Below, one piece after another: positions 18,886-27,226 of a DNA stretch of 64,000 nucleotides. The DNA lies in assembly GCA_021802945.1 (NCBI GenBank), contig JAJZRE010000001.1, forward strand, positions 1 through 64,000, read 5' to 3'. Every line of letters starts with the position of its first letter. Position 1 is the first letter of the stretch. This stretch comes from Pseudomonadota bacterium (GTDB lineage: Bacteria; Pseudomonadota; Gammaproteobacteria; Burkholderiales; Thiobacillaceae). The notes beneath the pieces were generated by a model. It worked only from the letters and a program-made list of their open reading frames with translations, made no database searches and was not told the DNA's origin. Both the position numbers and the translations under genes were made by a program.

Positions 18886-18914
18886 ATGACAGCAGTATGA
18901 CTGATTTATGACAC
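18886..18914 (-). promoter_or_regulatory. Pho box upstream of phoB
   Basis: Read on the minus strand: GTGTCAT, CAGTCAT and CTGTCAT, each followed by four bases, at an exact 11-bp period (plus-strand copies at 18886-18892, 18897-18903 and 18908-18914). This is the PhoB binding pattern of 7-bp CTGTCAT repeats with 4-bp spacers, located 36-64 bp before the phoB start codon. It also lies upstream of ubiE on the other strand. Confidence 0.85.
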
Positions 18915-18988
18915 CCGCGCCCCCCACAAAACCCGCGCCAGCCTGCGCGCTGGTAGAATTCCCGGCTGATTCGCTCATCCCCTCTGCC

Positions 18989-19723
18989 ATGGATAAAATC
19001 ACCCATTTCGGCTACAAGCAGGTCGCCGAATCCGAAAAGGCCGCCAAGGTGGCCGAGGTCTTCCATTCCGTCGCCGCGCAGTACGACGTCATGAACGACC
19101 TCATGTCGGCCGGCCTGCACCGGTTGTGGAAGCGCTTTGCCGTGGCGCAGGCGGGCCTGCGACCCGGGATGCGCGTGCTCGACGTCGCCGGCGGCACCGC
19201 CGACCTGACGCGCCTGTTTTTGAAGGAAGTCGGCGACACCGGCACCGTGCTGCTCACCGACATCAACTTCTCCATGCTGCGCGAAGGCCGCGACCGCATG
19301 CTGAACGAGGGCAGGACGCCGCCCACGGTGCAGTGCGACGGCGAGCGGCTGCCGTTTCCCGATAATTATTTCGATTGTGTGTCGGTGGCCTTCGGCCTCC
19401 GCAACATGACCCACAAGGACCAGGCGCTGGCCGAGATGAACCGCGTGCTGAAACCCGGCGGGCGCCTGCTGGTGCTGGAGTTCTCCAAGGTGTGGAAGCC
19501 GCTGGAGCCCGCCTACGACCTGTATTCCTTCAAGCTGCTGCCGCTGATGGGCAAGCTTGTCGCCAAGGACGCCGACAGCTACCAGTATCTGGCCGAGTCG
19601 ATCCGCATGCACCCCGGCCAGGAAGAGCTCAAGGCAATGATGGAAACGGCCGGTTTCGCCAAGGTGGGCTACCACAACCTGACCGCCGGCGTCGTCGCGC
19701 TGCACAAGGGCTTCAAGGTTTGA
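18989..19723 (+). CDS. ubiE: Demethylmenaquinone / ubiquinone C-methyltransferase UbiE
   Basis: SAM-dependent C-methyltransferase acting in ubiquinone (and menaquinone) synthesis. The 244-residue protein carries both UbiE signatures: [18 protein letters not shown] near the N-terminus and [16 protein letters not shown] in the second half; the SAM site is [12 protein letters not shown]. The open frame extends upstream, but the ATG at 18989 ([12 protein letters not shown]) matches the family start. The stop overlaps the ubiJ start, and ubiB follows, giving the typical ubiE-ubiJ-ubiB operon. Confidence 0.96.
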   Translation: MDKITHFGYKQVAESEKAAKVAEVFHSVAAQYDVMNDLMSAGLHRLWKRFAVAQAGLRPGMRVLDVAGGTADLTRLFLKEVGDTGTVLLTDINFSMLREGRDRMLNEGRTPPTVQCDGERLPFPDNYFDCVSVAFGLRNMTHKDQALAEMNRVLKPGGRLLVLEFSKVWKPLEPAYDLYSFKLLPLMGKLVAKDADSYQYLAESIRMHPGQEELKAMMETAGFAKVGYHNLTAGVVALHKGFKV

Positions 19724-20298
19724 TCGCTGAAGGTCTCATCGAGCGCAGCCTCAACCACCTGCTGCGCCAGTCGCCCGGCGCGGCCGAGGCGCTGGTCCGG
19801 CACGCCGGCGCGGGCGTGCGCTTCGAGCTGACGCTCGCCCGATTCGATTTCCGCATCGCCGACGACGGCTGTTTCTCCGAGGCCGTGGTGGAGGCCCCCG
19901 ACGCCATCATCCGCCCGACTGCCGCACTCGTCGCCCGCCTGCCCTTCTTCGGCCGCGATGCGCTGCGCCAGGCCGATTTCAGCGGCGACCCCGCGCTGCT
20001 CGCCACGCTCGATCGCGTGTTCAAGCAATTGAACTGGGATGTCGAAGCCGACCTCGCGCCATGGGTTGGCGACATCGCCGCGCACCGCCTGCATGCCTTC
20101 GGGCACGATGCCCTCGCCGGCGCCTCGCGCGTCTTCTCCGCGCTCGGCCACAACGCCGGCGAATACATGGTCGAGGAGGCCGGCATGATGGCGCGCCATG
20201 TCGACGTGACGCGCTTCAACCGCGAGGTTGACGCGCTGGCCGACGATGCGGCAAGGCTGGAAGCCCGCCTGCGACGATTGGAGACAGGCGACGCATGA
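19720..20298 (+). CDS. ubiJ: Ubiquinone biosynthesis accessory factor UbiJ (SCP2 domain)
   Basis: A 192-residue protein with an SCP2-like lipid-binding domain ([58 protein letters not shown]) and a C-terminal coiled region ([19 protein letters not shown]). UbiJ holds the hydrophobic ubiquinone intermediates within the Ubi complex. The start is TTG, overlapping the ubiE stop (TTGA), and the stop overlaps ubiB by four bases, so all three genes are coupled. Confidence 0.92.
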   Translation: MIAEGLIERSLNHLLRQSPGAAEALVRHAGAGVRFELTLARFDFRIADDGCFSEAVVEAPDAIIRPTAALVARLPFFGRDALRQADFSGDPALLATLDRVFKQLNWDVEADLAPWVGDIAAHRLHAFGHDALAGASRVFSALGHNAGEYMVEEAGMMARHVDVTRFNREVDALADDAARLEARLRRLETGDA

Positions 20299-21839
20299 AG
20301 CTGCTGCGCCTCGTCCGCATCCTCACCGTCGGCCTGCGCTTCGGCCTGGAGGAATTCTTTCTCGGCCACGAGCGGGTGCGGCCGCTGCGCTGGCTGGTGC
20401 GCGTCACCCTTTTCTGGCGCCCCCTGACCGAGCCGCGCGGGGTGCGCCTGCGACGCGCGCTGGAGGCACTGGGCCCGATCTTCGTCAAGTTCGGACAGAT
20501 GCTCTCGACCCGGCGCGACCTGGTGCCACTCGACATCGCCGACGAGCTCGCCCAGCTGCAGGACCGGGTGCCGCCGTTTCCCTCGAACGAGGCCATCGCC
20601 ACGCTGGAATCAGCGTACAGGAAACCGCTGGCCGAGGTATTCGCCGAATTCGACGCCACGCCGGTCGCCTCGGCCTCGGTCGCGCAGGTGCATTTCGCCC
20701 GCCTGCACTCGCCCCCTTCAGGGGGTGACGGCACGCCCGTCGCGGTCAAGGTGCTGCGGCCCGGCATCGCGCCGGTGATCGCGCACGACGTGTCGCTGCT
20801 CTATGCCGCCGCCGGCCTGGTGGAGAAGCTGTTCGCCGACGGCAGGCGGCTGCGGCCGCGCGAGGTCGTGGCGGAGTTCGAAAAGCATCTGGGTGACGAA
20901 CTCGACCTGATGCGCGAAGCCGCCAACTGCTCGCAGCTGCGGCGCAACTTCAAGGATTCGCCGCTGCTGCTGGTGCCCGAGGTGTACTGGGACTACTGCG
21001 GCCGCGACGTCATGGTGATGGACCGCATGGACGGCATCCCGGTGAGCCAGATCGAGCGCCTGCGCGAATCCGGCGTCGACATTCCGAAACTCGCCGCCAC
21101 CGGGGTGGAAATCTTCTTCACCCAGGTGTTCCGCGACGGCTTCTTCCACGCCGACATGCACCCCGGCAACATCCTGGTGCGCCCCGGCTCCGAGCAGTAC
21201 ATCGCGCTCGACTTCGGCATCATGGGCACGCTGACCGAGGTCGACAAGCAGTACCTCGCGCGCAACTTCCTCGCCTTCTTCCGCCGCGACTACAAGGGCG
21301 TGGCGCTGGCCCACCTGGAATCCGGCTGGGTGCCGGCCGACACCCGCATCGACGAACTCGAGGCCGCGGTGCGCGCCGTATGCGAGCCGGTGTTCGACCG
21401 CCCGCTGAAGGACATTTCCTTCGGCCGCGTGCTGCTGCAGCTGTTCCAGGCCTCGCGCCGCTTCAACGTGGAAATCCAGCCGCAGCTGGTGCTGCTGCAG
21501 AAGACGCTGCTCAACATCGAGGGCCTCGGGCGCCAGCTCGATCCCGAACTCGACCTGTGGAAGACCGCCAAGCCCTTCCTCGAACGCTGGATGAACGAGC
21601 AGGTCGGCTGGCGCGCACTGGTGAAAAACCTGCAGACCGAAGCGCCCAAATGGGCCGCGCTGCTGCCGCAGCTGCCGCGGCTGGCGCATCACGCCCTGAA
21701 CGAAAACCGGCTCGCCCAGCTGGAAGCCGGACTGACCTTGTTGTTGCGCCAGCAACATACGCGCAACCGCTGGCTGGGCCTCATGGCCGGCCTGTTGGCG
21801 GCGATTGCGGCCGGGACCTTCATTCTGATTTTCCGCTAG
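20295..21839 (+). CDS. ubiB: Ubiquinone biosynthesis atypical kinase/ATPase UbiB
   Basis: A 514-residue member of the ABC1/ADCK/UbiB family. The KxGQ motif is in [16 protein letters not shown]; the kinase-like core includes the Ala-rich ATP loop region ([15 protein letters not shown]), VAVKVLRPG, the catalytic [13 protein letters not shown] and ALDFGIMG. Two hydrophobic segments at the C-terminus ([22 protein letters not shown]) anchor it to the membrane. UbiB is thought to help extract ubiquinone precursors from the membrane using ATP. Last gene of the ubi operon. Confidence 0.95.
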   Translation: MKLLRLVRILTVGLRFGLEEFFLGHERVRPLRWLVRVTLFWRPLTEPRGVRLRRALEALGPIFVKFGQMLSTRRDLVPLDIADELAQLQDRVPPFPSNEAIATLESAYRKPLAEVFAEFDATPVASASVAQVHFARLHSPPSGGDGTPVAVKVLRPGIAPVIAHDVSLLYAAAGLVEKLFADGRRLRPREVVAEFEKHLGDELDLMREAANCSQLRRNFKDSPLLLVPEVYWDYCGRDVMVMDRMDGIPVSQIERLRESGVDIPKLAATGVEIFFTQVFRDGFFHADMHPGNILVRPGSEQYIALDFGIMGTLTEVDKQYLARNFLAFFRRDYKGVALAHLESGWVPADTRIDELEAAVRAVCEPVFDRPLKDISFGRVLLQLFQASRRFNVEIQPQLVLLQKTLLNIEGLGRQLDPELDLWKTAKPFLERWMNEQVGWRALVKNLQTEAPKWAALLPQLPRLAHHALNENRLAQLEAGLTLLLRQQHTRNRWLGLMAGLLAAIAAGTFILIFR

Positions 21840-21848
21840 GGACGCCCC

Positions 21849-23285
21849 ATGCTGATCGGTTTTGTCATCCTCTACCTGCTCATCTCCATCGGCGTCGGCA
21901 TGTACGCCGCCACGCGCGTCCACAATTCCCGCGATTACGTCGTGGCGGGGCGCCATCTTCCGATCTATATCGTTACCGCCACGGTCTTCGCCACCTGGTT
22001 CGGCTCGGAAACCGTCCTTGGCATCCCCGCCACTTTCCTCAAGGAAGGCCTGCACGGCATCGTTTCCGATCCCTTCGGCTCTTCGATGTGCCTGATCCTG
22101 GTGGGGCTGTTTTTCGCCCGCAAGCTCTACCGGATGAACCTCCTCACCATTACCGACTACTACCGCAAGCGCTACGGCCGCAAGGTGGAGGTCATCACCG
22201 GCGTGGCCATCATCCTTTCCTACCTGGGCTGGGTGTCGGCCCAGATGACGGCCCTCGGCCTGGTCTTCAACATCCTGTCCCAGGGCGTCATCACGCAAAC
22301 CCAGGGCACCCTGATCGGCGCCGCCATCGTGCTGCTCTACACGCTTTACGGCGGGATGTGGTCGGTGGCGCTGACCGATTTCTTCCAGATGACCATCATC
22401 ATCGTCGGCCTGCTGTATATCCTGTATGTGGCGTCGGACATGGCGGGCGGGCTCGGGCATGTGGTCCAGCACGCCGCACAGAAGGGCCGGTTCAACTTCT
22501 GGCCGGAAGCCAACGCCCGCGACGTGATCGCCTTCATCGCCGCCTGGATCACCATGATGTTCGGCTCCATCCCCCAGCAGGACGTGTTCCAGCGGGTAAT
22601 GTCCGCCAAGAGCGAAAACGTCGCGGTCGCCGGCTCGGTCTTGGGCGGCAGTTTCTACTTCTTCTTCGCCTTCGTGCCGCTCACCATCGCCTATTCGGCC
22701 ACGCTGATCGATCCCAATCTCGTGTCCGGCCTGCTGGACAAGGATTCGCAGATGATCCTGCCTCAGCTCATCCTCAACCACATGCCCGTGTTCGCCCAGA
22801 TCATGTTCTTCGGCGCCCTGCTCTCCGCCATCATGAGCACGGCCTCGGGCACCCTGCTGGCGCCTTCCGTCACCTTCTCCGAAAACATCATCAAGCCCTA
22901 CCTGCCGCACCACAACGACAAGACCCTGCTGCTCACCATGCGCATCGTGGTGGTGGGCTTCGCCGCCATCGTCACGCTGTTTTCGCTGTACTCCGACGCC
23001 TCCATTTACCAGATGGTGGAGAATGCCTACAAGGTCACGCTCGTGGTCGCCTTCGTTCCGCTGGTTTCGGGCCTGTACTGGCAGCGCGCCAACAAGCAGG
23101 GGGCGTATCTCTCGATCGCCCTGGGTCTCGCGGCCTGGCTTCCCATGGAAGTCTGGCTGCCGGAAGGCACGGCGTTGCTGCCGCCGCAGTTCGCAGGGTT
23201 CCTGGCCAGCATGGCGGGCATGATCCTGGGTTCGCTGGCGCCGCAGCTTCTCGGCGGCCGGCGGCATCTCCGGAAACACGCCTAG
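21849..23285 (+). CDS. Sodium:solute symporter family permease
   Basis: A 478-residue membrane protein of the SSS (LeuT-fold) family with about 13 predicted helices. Family features are the N-terminal RVHNSRDYVVAGRHLP, the GSETVLGIPATFLKEG segment in helix 2, and the GALLSAIMSTASGTLLAPSVTFSENI stretch that lines the sodium site. The substrate cannot be assigned; proline, pantothenate, acetate and sugars are all possible in this family. It begins 9 bp after ubiB and may be co-transcribed, though no functional link is obvious. Confidence 0.88.
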   Translation: MLIGFVILYLLISIGVGMYAATRVHNSRDYVVAGRHLPIYIVTATVFATWFGSETVLGIPATFLKEGLHGIVSDPFGSSMCLILVGLFFARKLYRMNLLTITDYYRKRYGRKVEVITGVAIILSYLGWVSAQMTALGLVFNILSQGVITQTQGTLIGAAIVLLYTLYGGMWSVALTDFFQMTIIIVGLLYILYVASDMAGGLGHVVQHAAQKGRFNFWPEANARDVIAFIAAWITMMFGSIPQQDVFQRVMSAKSENVAVAGSVLGGSFYFFFAFVPLTIAYSATLIDPNLVSGLLDKDSQMILPQLILNHMPVFAQIMFFGALLSAIMSTASGTLLAPSVTFSENIIKPYLPHHNDKTLLLTMRIVVVGFAAIVTLFSLYSDASIYQMVENAYKVTLVVAFVPLVSGLYWQRANKQGAYLSIALGLAAWLPMEVWLPEGTALLPPQFAGFLASMAGMILGSLAPQLLGGRRHLRKHA

Positions 23286-23704
23286 CCTCCACGGCTTGAC
23301 AACCCGGCCGCAACCCGGCGGGCGATCGCTGCGCGTTTGCAGGAATCCATTCGAAGCGTGCCAATAAAGCGGGCGTCGATCTTATTGGCCTGCCAGGTCT
23401 GGGATATCAACGAAATTCGCCACGAAGGAGGCAGCCAACCACCTCCAATAGCAGGCATGGTTGCGAGCGTGACCGGAGCTGTTGACGACAGCACGGCAGC
23501 ACAACCCCACAAGACGTCGATTTTTTTTACACCCACGAGTGGCTTTGTACTTGCTACCCCATTGTGTTCTCCCGGAAAAATACATAACACATTGTAGTTA
23601 AATGTATTTCTTACAATTCAATTTTTCTGGCACGGACGCTGCTTTATTTCATTCAGACAGATAGGGACGTCTTTACATCAGAACCAACCAAGGAGATTAA
23701 TAAA
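23286..23704. other. Intergenic region upstream of the first PEP-CTERM gene
   Basis: No gene supported. The distal half is notably AT-rich for this genome (for example ATACATAACACATTGTAG at about 23580). It contains the short palindrome GCTGTTGACGACAGC (23478-23492) and a sigma-54 promoter candidate (23627-23643). An AAGGAG ribosome-binding site lies just before the ATG at 23705. Confidence 0.6.
23627..23643 (+). promoter_or_regulatory. Predicted sigma-54 promoter of the NIDO-domain PEP-CTERM gene
   Basis: CTGGCACGGACGCTGCT: GG at 23629-23630, ten bases, GC at 23641-23642. The -24 half is a perfect CTGGCACG and the -12 half differs from TTGCT by one base. Start of transcription would be near 23654. 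Confidence 0.75.
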
Positions 23705-24553
23705 ATGAAAGCCGACAAGAATATCTTGGTAGCGGGCATCCTGAGCTTGGGCCTGTTGGCCTTTGCAACAGGCGCACAGGCCAGCGCGATTCACGATTCA
23801 TCGCTATTCACCACCGTCCTGCCGGCCAACGATGACGGCTCGACGGGGCTGATCAATCTGGGCTTCACGGCCAACATCAACGGGACGGATTACACCCAGA
23901 CCTACGTCAACAACAACGGCAACGTCACCTTCGACGACTCCCTGGGGACCTACACGCCCTCGGCCATCAGCAGCGGTGCCTTCGGTCCGATCATCGCGCC
24001 GTTCTTCGCCGACGTGGACACCCGGGCTTCGGGTTCGCTTCCCGTGAGCTACGGCAGCGCGACGCTGGGCGGGTTCAACGTTTTCGGCGTCAACTACATC
24101 CACGTCGGGGTGTATCGTTCGCAGCCCATCTTCAACGACTTTCAGATGATCCTGACGGACCGCTCCGATACGGGCGCCGGCAACTTCGACATCCAGTTCA
24201 ACTATGACACCATCGTGTGGGAATCGGGCACTGCGAGCGGCGCGCCTTCAGGCGGCCTGTGCAACGACCCGACCAACTACCCGAACTGCGTATCGGCTCT
24301 GGTGGGTTACTGGACCAGCGCCAGCTCGAATGCCACGCTGCCCGGCTCGCTGGTGCACGGCGCGCTGGTTGATGGCGGTCCGAACGCGCTGATCAGCCAC
24401 TCGCTGAATTCCAACATCCTTGGCCAGTACAACTTCCAAGTGCGCAACGGCCGGGTCGTCCCGCCCAACCCGGTTCCCGAGCCCGCCTCCCTCGCCCTGC
24501 TGGGCATTGGCCTGGCTGGCCTGGGCGTCATGCGCCGCCGCAAGACGGTCTGA
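23705..24553 (+). CDS. PEP-CTERM sorting protein with nidogen-like (NIDO) domain
   Basis: A 282-residue exported protein. A signal peptide ends near GAQASA (residue 28). The body resembles a NIDO domain (INGTDYTQTYVNNNGNVTF, FFADVDTR, NFDIQFNYDTIVWESG, LNSNILGQYNFQV), which in other proteins mediates adhesion. The C-terminus is a classical PEP-CTERM signal: VPEP, a hydrophobic helix (ASLALLGIGLAGLGVM) and RRRK, recognised by an exosortase that cleaves and exports the protein to the surface. No exosortase gene lies in the window. Expression is probably sigma-54 dependent. Confidence 0.92.
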   Translation: MKADKNILVAGILSLGLLAFATGAQASAIHDSSLFTTVLPANDDGSTGLINLGFTANINGTDYTQTYVNNNGNVTFDDSLGTYTPSAISSGAFGPIIAPFFADVDTRASGSLPVSYGSATLGGFNVFGVNYIHVGVYRSQPIFNDFQMILTDRSDTGAGNFDIQFNYDTIVWESGTASGAPSGGLCNDPTNYPNCVSALVGYWTSASSNATLPGSLVHGALVDGGPNALISHSLNSNILGQYNFQVRNGRVVPPNPVPEPASLALLGIGLAGLGVMRRRKTV

Positions 24554-24563
24554 TTCCTTACAA

Positions 24564-24604
24564 GGCAACAAAAAGCCGGCGTTCCGCGCCGGCTTTTTGT
24601 TGCC
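24564..24604. terminator. Bidirectional rho-independent terminator
   Basis: Perfect 17-bp stem (GGCAACAAAAAGCCGGC with its complement) and a 7-nt loop, with A-rich and T-rich flanks that provide a U-tract in both directions. It serves the PEP-CTERM gene and the convergent Sat-CysC gene. Confidence 0.9.
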
Positions 24605-24617
24605 CGCACATTTCAGT

Positions 24618-26249
24618 TCAGCGCAGGTAGCCTTCGTGCTCCAGCTTGAGCAGGATCTGCTGCACCGCCTCTTCGATCCCCAGGCTGGTGGTATCGATCG
24701 CCAGTTCCGGCCTCTCGGGCACTTCATAAGGATCGGACACGCCGGTGAATTCTGGAATCAAGCCTGCGCGCGCCTTGGCGTACAGCCCCTTGCGGTCGCG
24801 CGATTCGCAGGTCTCGATCGGCGTGGCGACGTGAATCTCGACAAAGCCGCCAACCGCCTCGATCATCCTGCGCACGTCGCGCCGGGTCTCGCGATACGGC
24901 GCAATGGGCGCGCAGATGGCGATCCCGCGGTTCTTGGTGATTTCGGACGCGACGAAGCCGATGCGGCGCACGTTGATGTCGCGGTGGGCCTTGGTGAAGC
25001 CGAGCTCGGATGAGAGGTGGCGGCGCACGATGTCGCCGTCGAGCAGGGTCACGCAACGTCCGCCCATTTCCATCAGACGCGCGGCCAGCGAACGCGCCAG
25101 GGTGGACTTCCCCGCGCCGGACAGACCGGTGAAAAATACGGTGAAGCCCTGGCGTTCGCGCGGCGGGCTCTGCCGGTGCAGTTCCGCGATCACTTCGGGA
25201 AAGCTGAACCAGTCCGGGATTTTCAGCCCGCCCTGCATGCGGCGCCGGAATTCCTCGCCGCTCAGCGTGAGCAGCCGCGCGCCCGCGGGGGCTTCGGCTT
25301 CGGGCAGGTATTCGGCGCGGTCTTCCACGTACACCATGCGCGGGTAGGCGATCAGCCGCACGCCCATTTTCCCGGCCAGTTCCGTCACGGGCAGATCGGC
25401 ACGCGGCTGTGCGAGGTCTTCCCCCCGCCGGCAGTCCCCGTCCGGCTGGTGTTCGCCGCCCGCGATGAGCAGGCTGCAGCCATAGTTGCGTGCGACGATG
25501 GCCCGCAGCAGCAGCGCACGGGCGCTCGCTTCGCGCGGGGGGGCAGGCAGCAGCGACAACTGGGTGCTGGCGGCCGGGAAGCGTTCACGGATGGCGAGGA
25601 AACTCCGCACCAGGCCAAAATAACCGGGCGCCTCGGTAATATCCCCGCCCACCTGCGGATGCAGCAGCAGGTTGGCCTCGTTTTCGATTGCGCTCTTCAG
25701 GCAGAACTCGAATTGCGCACGGTGCATCGGCTGGCGCGCCTGCCAGGCGACCACGCGCCGCCAGCCGCGCCGCGCAAACAGTGCGCGCAGTTCGGCCGGG
25801 GTGGCGCGCAGACTGGCGAAATCCGGGTGCGGCGGCAGCGCGACGCCCTCGACGGCGCCACCCAGATGCCCGACGCCGTCCCTCTCCCACACATCGTTGA
25901 CGGTCAGCACGGCGAGCATGAAACCCTCGCCGTCACGCAGCGCCACCCGGTCGCCGGATTTCAGGCCGGCCGTGGCCTTGGGGTTGCTGGTGAGCGTGAC
26001 CGGGAGCGGCCAGAACGTGCCGTCGTCGAGTTGCCGGTCCGTCGCGACCCGCTCGCATTGCGCGCGCGTCATGAAGCCGGTGAGCGGCGAGTAGGCGCCG
26101 CTCATCAGCATTTCGAGTTCGCACTGCTGACGCCAGCCGAGGTCGAGCGAAGGCAGGCCCAGGGCTTCCCGCTTGAGTTCGGCGCCTTTCCCGGGGTCGA
26201 TCAGGTTGACGAGGGTGCCGCCATAGGGCGCGATCAGTTGATTCACCAT
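24618..26249 (-). CDS. Sat-CysC fusion: ATP-sulfurylase-like domain with adenylylsulfate kinase
   Basis: A 543-residue two-domain protein. The C-terminal APS kinase (residues about 365-543) is intact: P-loop GLSGAGKS at 375-382, LLDGDIVRRHLS, NVRRIGFVASEI, and it should phosphorylate APS to PAPS. The N-terminal sulfurylase fold (1-350) has altered catalytic motifs: QARQPMHRAQ at 170-179 where active enzymes have QxRNPxHRxH (Asn to Gln, second His to Gln), and AGGEHQPDG in place of GRDHAG. The sulfurylase half may therefore be inactive or altered. It follows the DHH phosphoesterase stop with no gap, so the two form an operon; PAPS made here would support sulfation or sulfur assimilation. Confidence 0.88.
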   Translation of the reverse strand: MVNQLIAPYGGTLVNLIDPGKGAELKREALGLPSLDLGWRQQCELEMLMSGAYSPLTGFMTRAQCERVATDRQLDDGTFWPLPVTLTSNPKATAGLKSGDRVALRDGEGFMLAVLTVNDVWERDGVGHLGGAVEGVALPPHPDFASLRATPAELRALFARRGWRRVVAWQARQPMHRAQFEFCLKSAIENEANLLLHPQVGGDITEAPGYFGLVRSFLAIRERFPAASTQLSLLPAPPREASARALLLRAIVARNYGCSLLIAGGEHQPDGDCRRGEDLAQPRADLPVTELAGKMGVRLIAYPRMVYVEDRAEYLPEAEAPAGARLLTLSGEEFRRRMQGGLKIPDWFSFPEVIAELHRQSPPRERQGFTVFFTGLSGAGKSTLARSLAARLMEMGGRCVTLLDGDIVRRHLSSELGFTKAHRDINVRRIGFVASEITKNRGIAICAPIAPYRETRRDVRRMIEAVGGFVEIHVATPIETCESRDRKGLYAKARAGLIPEFTGVSDPYEVPERPELAIDTTSLGIEEAVQQILLKLEHEGYLR

Positions 26250-27209
26250 TCAGCTCCGGGTAAAGACCGCAAAAAACGTAGCAATAAACCGGCCAAGTTC
26301 GGACTCCGGCAGATGATTGATGCCGGCCGCCCCCTTGCGCCCGCCCCCGCTGTCGAACTGGCTGCACAACGCGTCCGCACCGGATTTGGCCGCCAGCGGC
26401 GCGCGCACGCTGACGACATAGCCGCCTTCGGGTTTGGCGGTGAGCACCGCATGCGCCTGCGTGGGGGCGTCAACGGCCAGCTGGTTGCCGAACACGCCGG
26501 AAATCCGCCGCGCCCATTTTTCGGCAGGAAGCATGAAGACGCGCCCGGCGGCGCGCACCTCCATTGCATCCAAAGCCATCGCGCGCGCCATGTCCTCCCG
26601 ATAGCCCGATTTCAGGGTTCGATAGGCGGCAGACTCGGCGATGAACGCGAAGGGATCGGCATACGGACGCATCTGGCGATACAGTTCGGCCGGGTCGTAG
26701 AACAGGTCGTCGAGCGTCTCGCCGTAGCCGTTGTAATTCAGGCATTCACCCAGCGACTGCAGCTGCGCCAGCTGATCAGGGGACAGCTTGAGGGGCGCGG
26801 CGGCCTGTCGTGCAGAATCGGCGAGGTTGTCGCCGAACGCTGCCGCGACCGCCCATTTCAGCTGGCTGCCCTGCAAATACTGGTTCACCAGCAGGCTGGT
26901 GCAGACATTGGCATCGGTATCGATGTGCGGCTCGAAATTCGGATGTTCGGGAATATCGCCAGGCTGGTGATGATCGAAGTAGCGGATATGGGCACCCGCG
27001 GCGAGCAGCGCATCCAGCGCCCGGCGGTTCTTCGACAGGGCGATGTCGAGCACGGTGATGCGGTCGCCCGCCCGGGCCCTGACCCGTTCAAGCAGGCTGA
27101 TCTCGCGCTTGGGCCCGGTCACCAGTTCGGAATCGGCGGGCTCGGCCAGGCGCAGCTGGTGCAGCGCGCAGAGGCCGTCCGCGTCGCCGTTGAAAACGTC
27201 ATACAGCAA
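26250..27209 (-). CDS. DHH-family phosphoesterase
   Basis: A 319-residue protein with the DHH motifs: FNGDADG (Asp9, Asp11), LDIALSKN, and FDHH (Asp79-His81), which bind two manganese ions, and a C-terminal glycine-rich GGGRKGAAG substrate loop like DHHA1. The family includes nanoRNases and pAp phosphatases. Because the next gene makes PAPS, whose use releases 3',5'-pAp, recycling of pAp to AMP is an attractive role (inference). The start is TTG, supported by AAGGGAG nine bases upstream; the stop abuts the Sat-CysC ATG. Confidence 0.82.
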   Translation of the reverse strand: MLYDVFNGDADGLCALHQLRLAEPADSELVTGPKREISLLERVRARAGDRITVLDIALSKNRRALDALLAAGAHIRYFDHHQPGDIPEHPNFEPHIDTDANVCTSLLVNQYLQGSQLKWAVAAAFGDNLADSARQAAAPLKLSPDQLAQLQSLGECLNYNGYGETLDDLFYDPAELYRQMRPYADPFAFIAESAAYRTLKSGYREDMARAMALDAMEVRAAGRVFMLPAEKWARRISGVFGNQLAVDAPTQAHAVLTAKPEGGYVVSVRAPLAAKSGADALCSQFDSGGGRKGAAGINHLPESELGRFIATFFAVFTRS

Positions 27210-27226
27210 CTTGATTGTCTCCCTTT

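Noticed and set aside
20718-23279. Open frame of 853 codons on the minus strand opposite ubiB and the symporter
   Set aside because: Translation is His/Gln/Gly/Arg-rich antisense of two real genes with clear motifs.
23337-23597. Open frame of 86 codons before the first PEP-CTERM gene
   Set aside because: No ribosome-binding site, no recognisable features, AT-rich end; looks like the promoter region.
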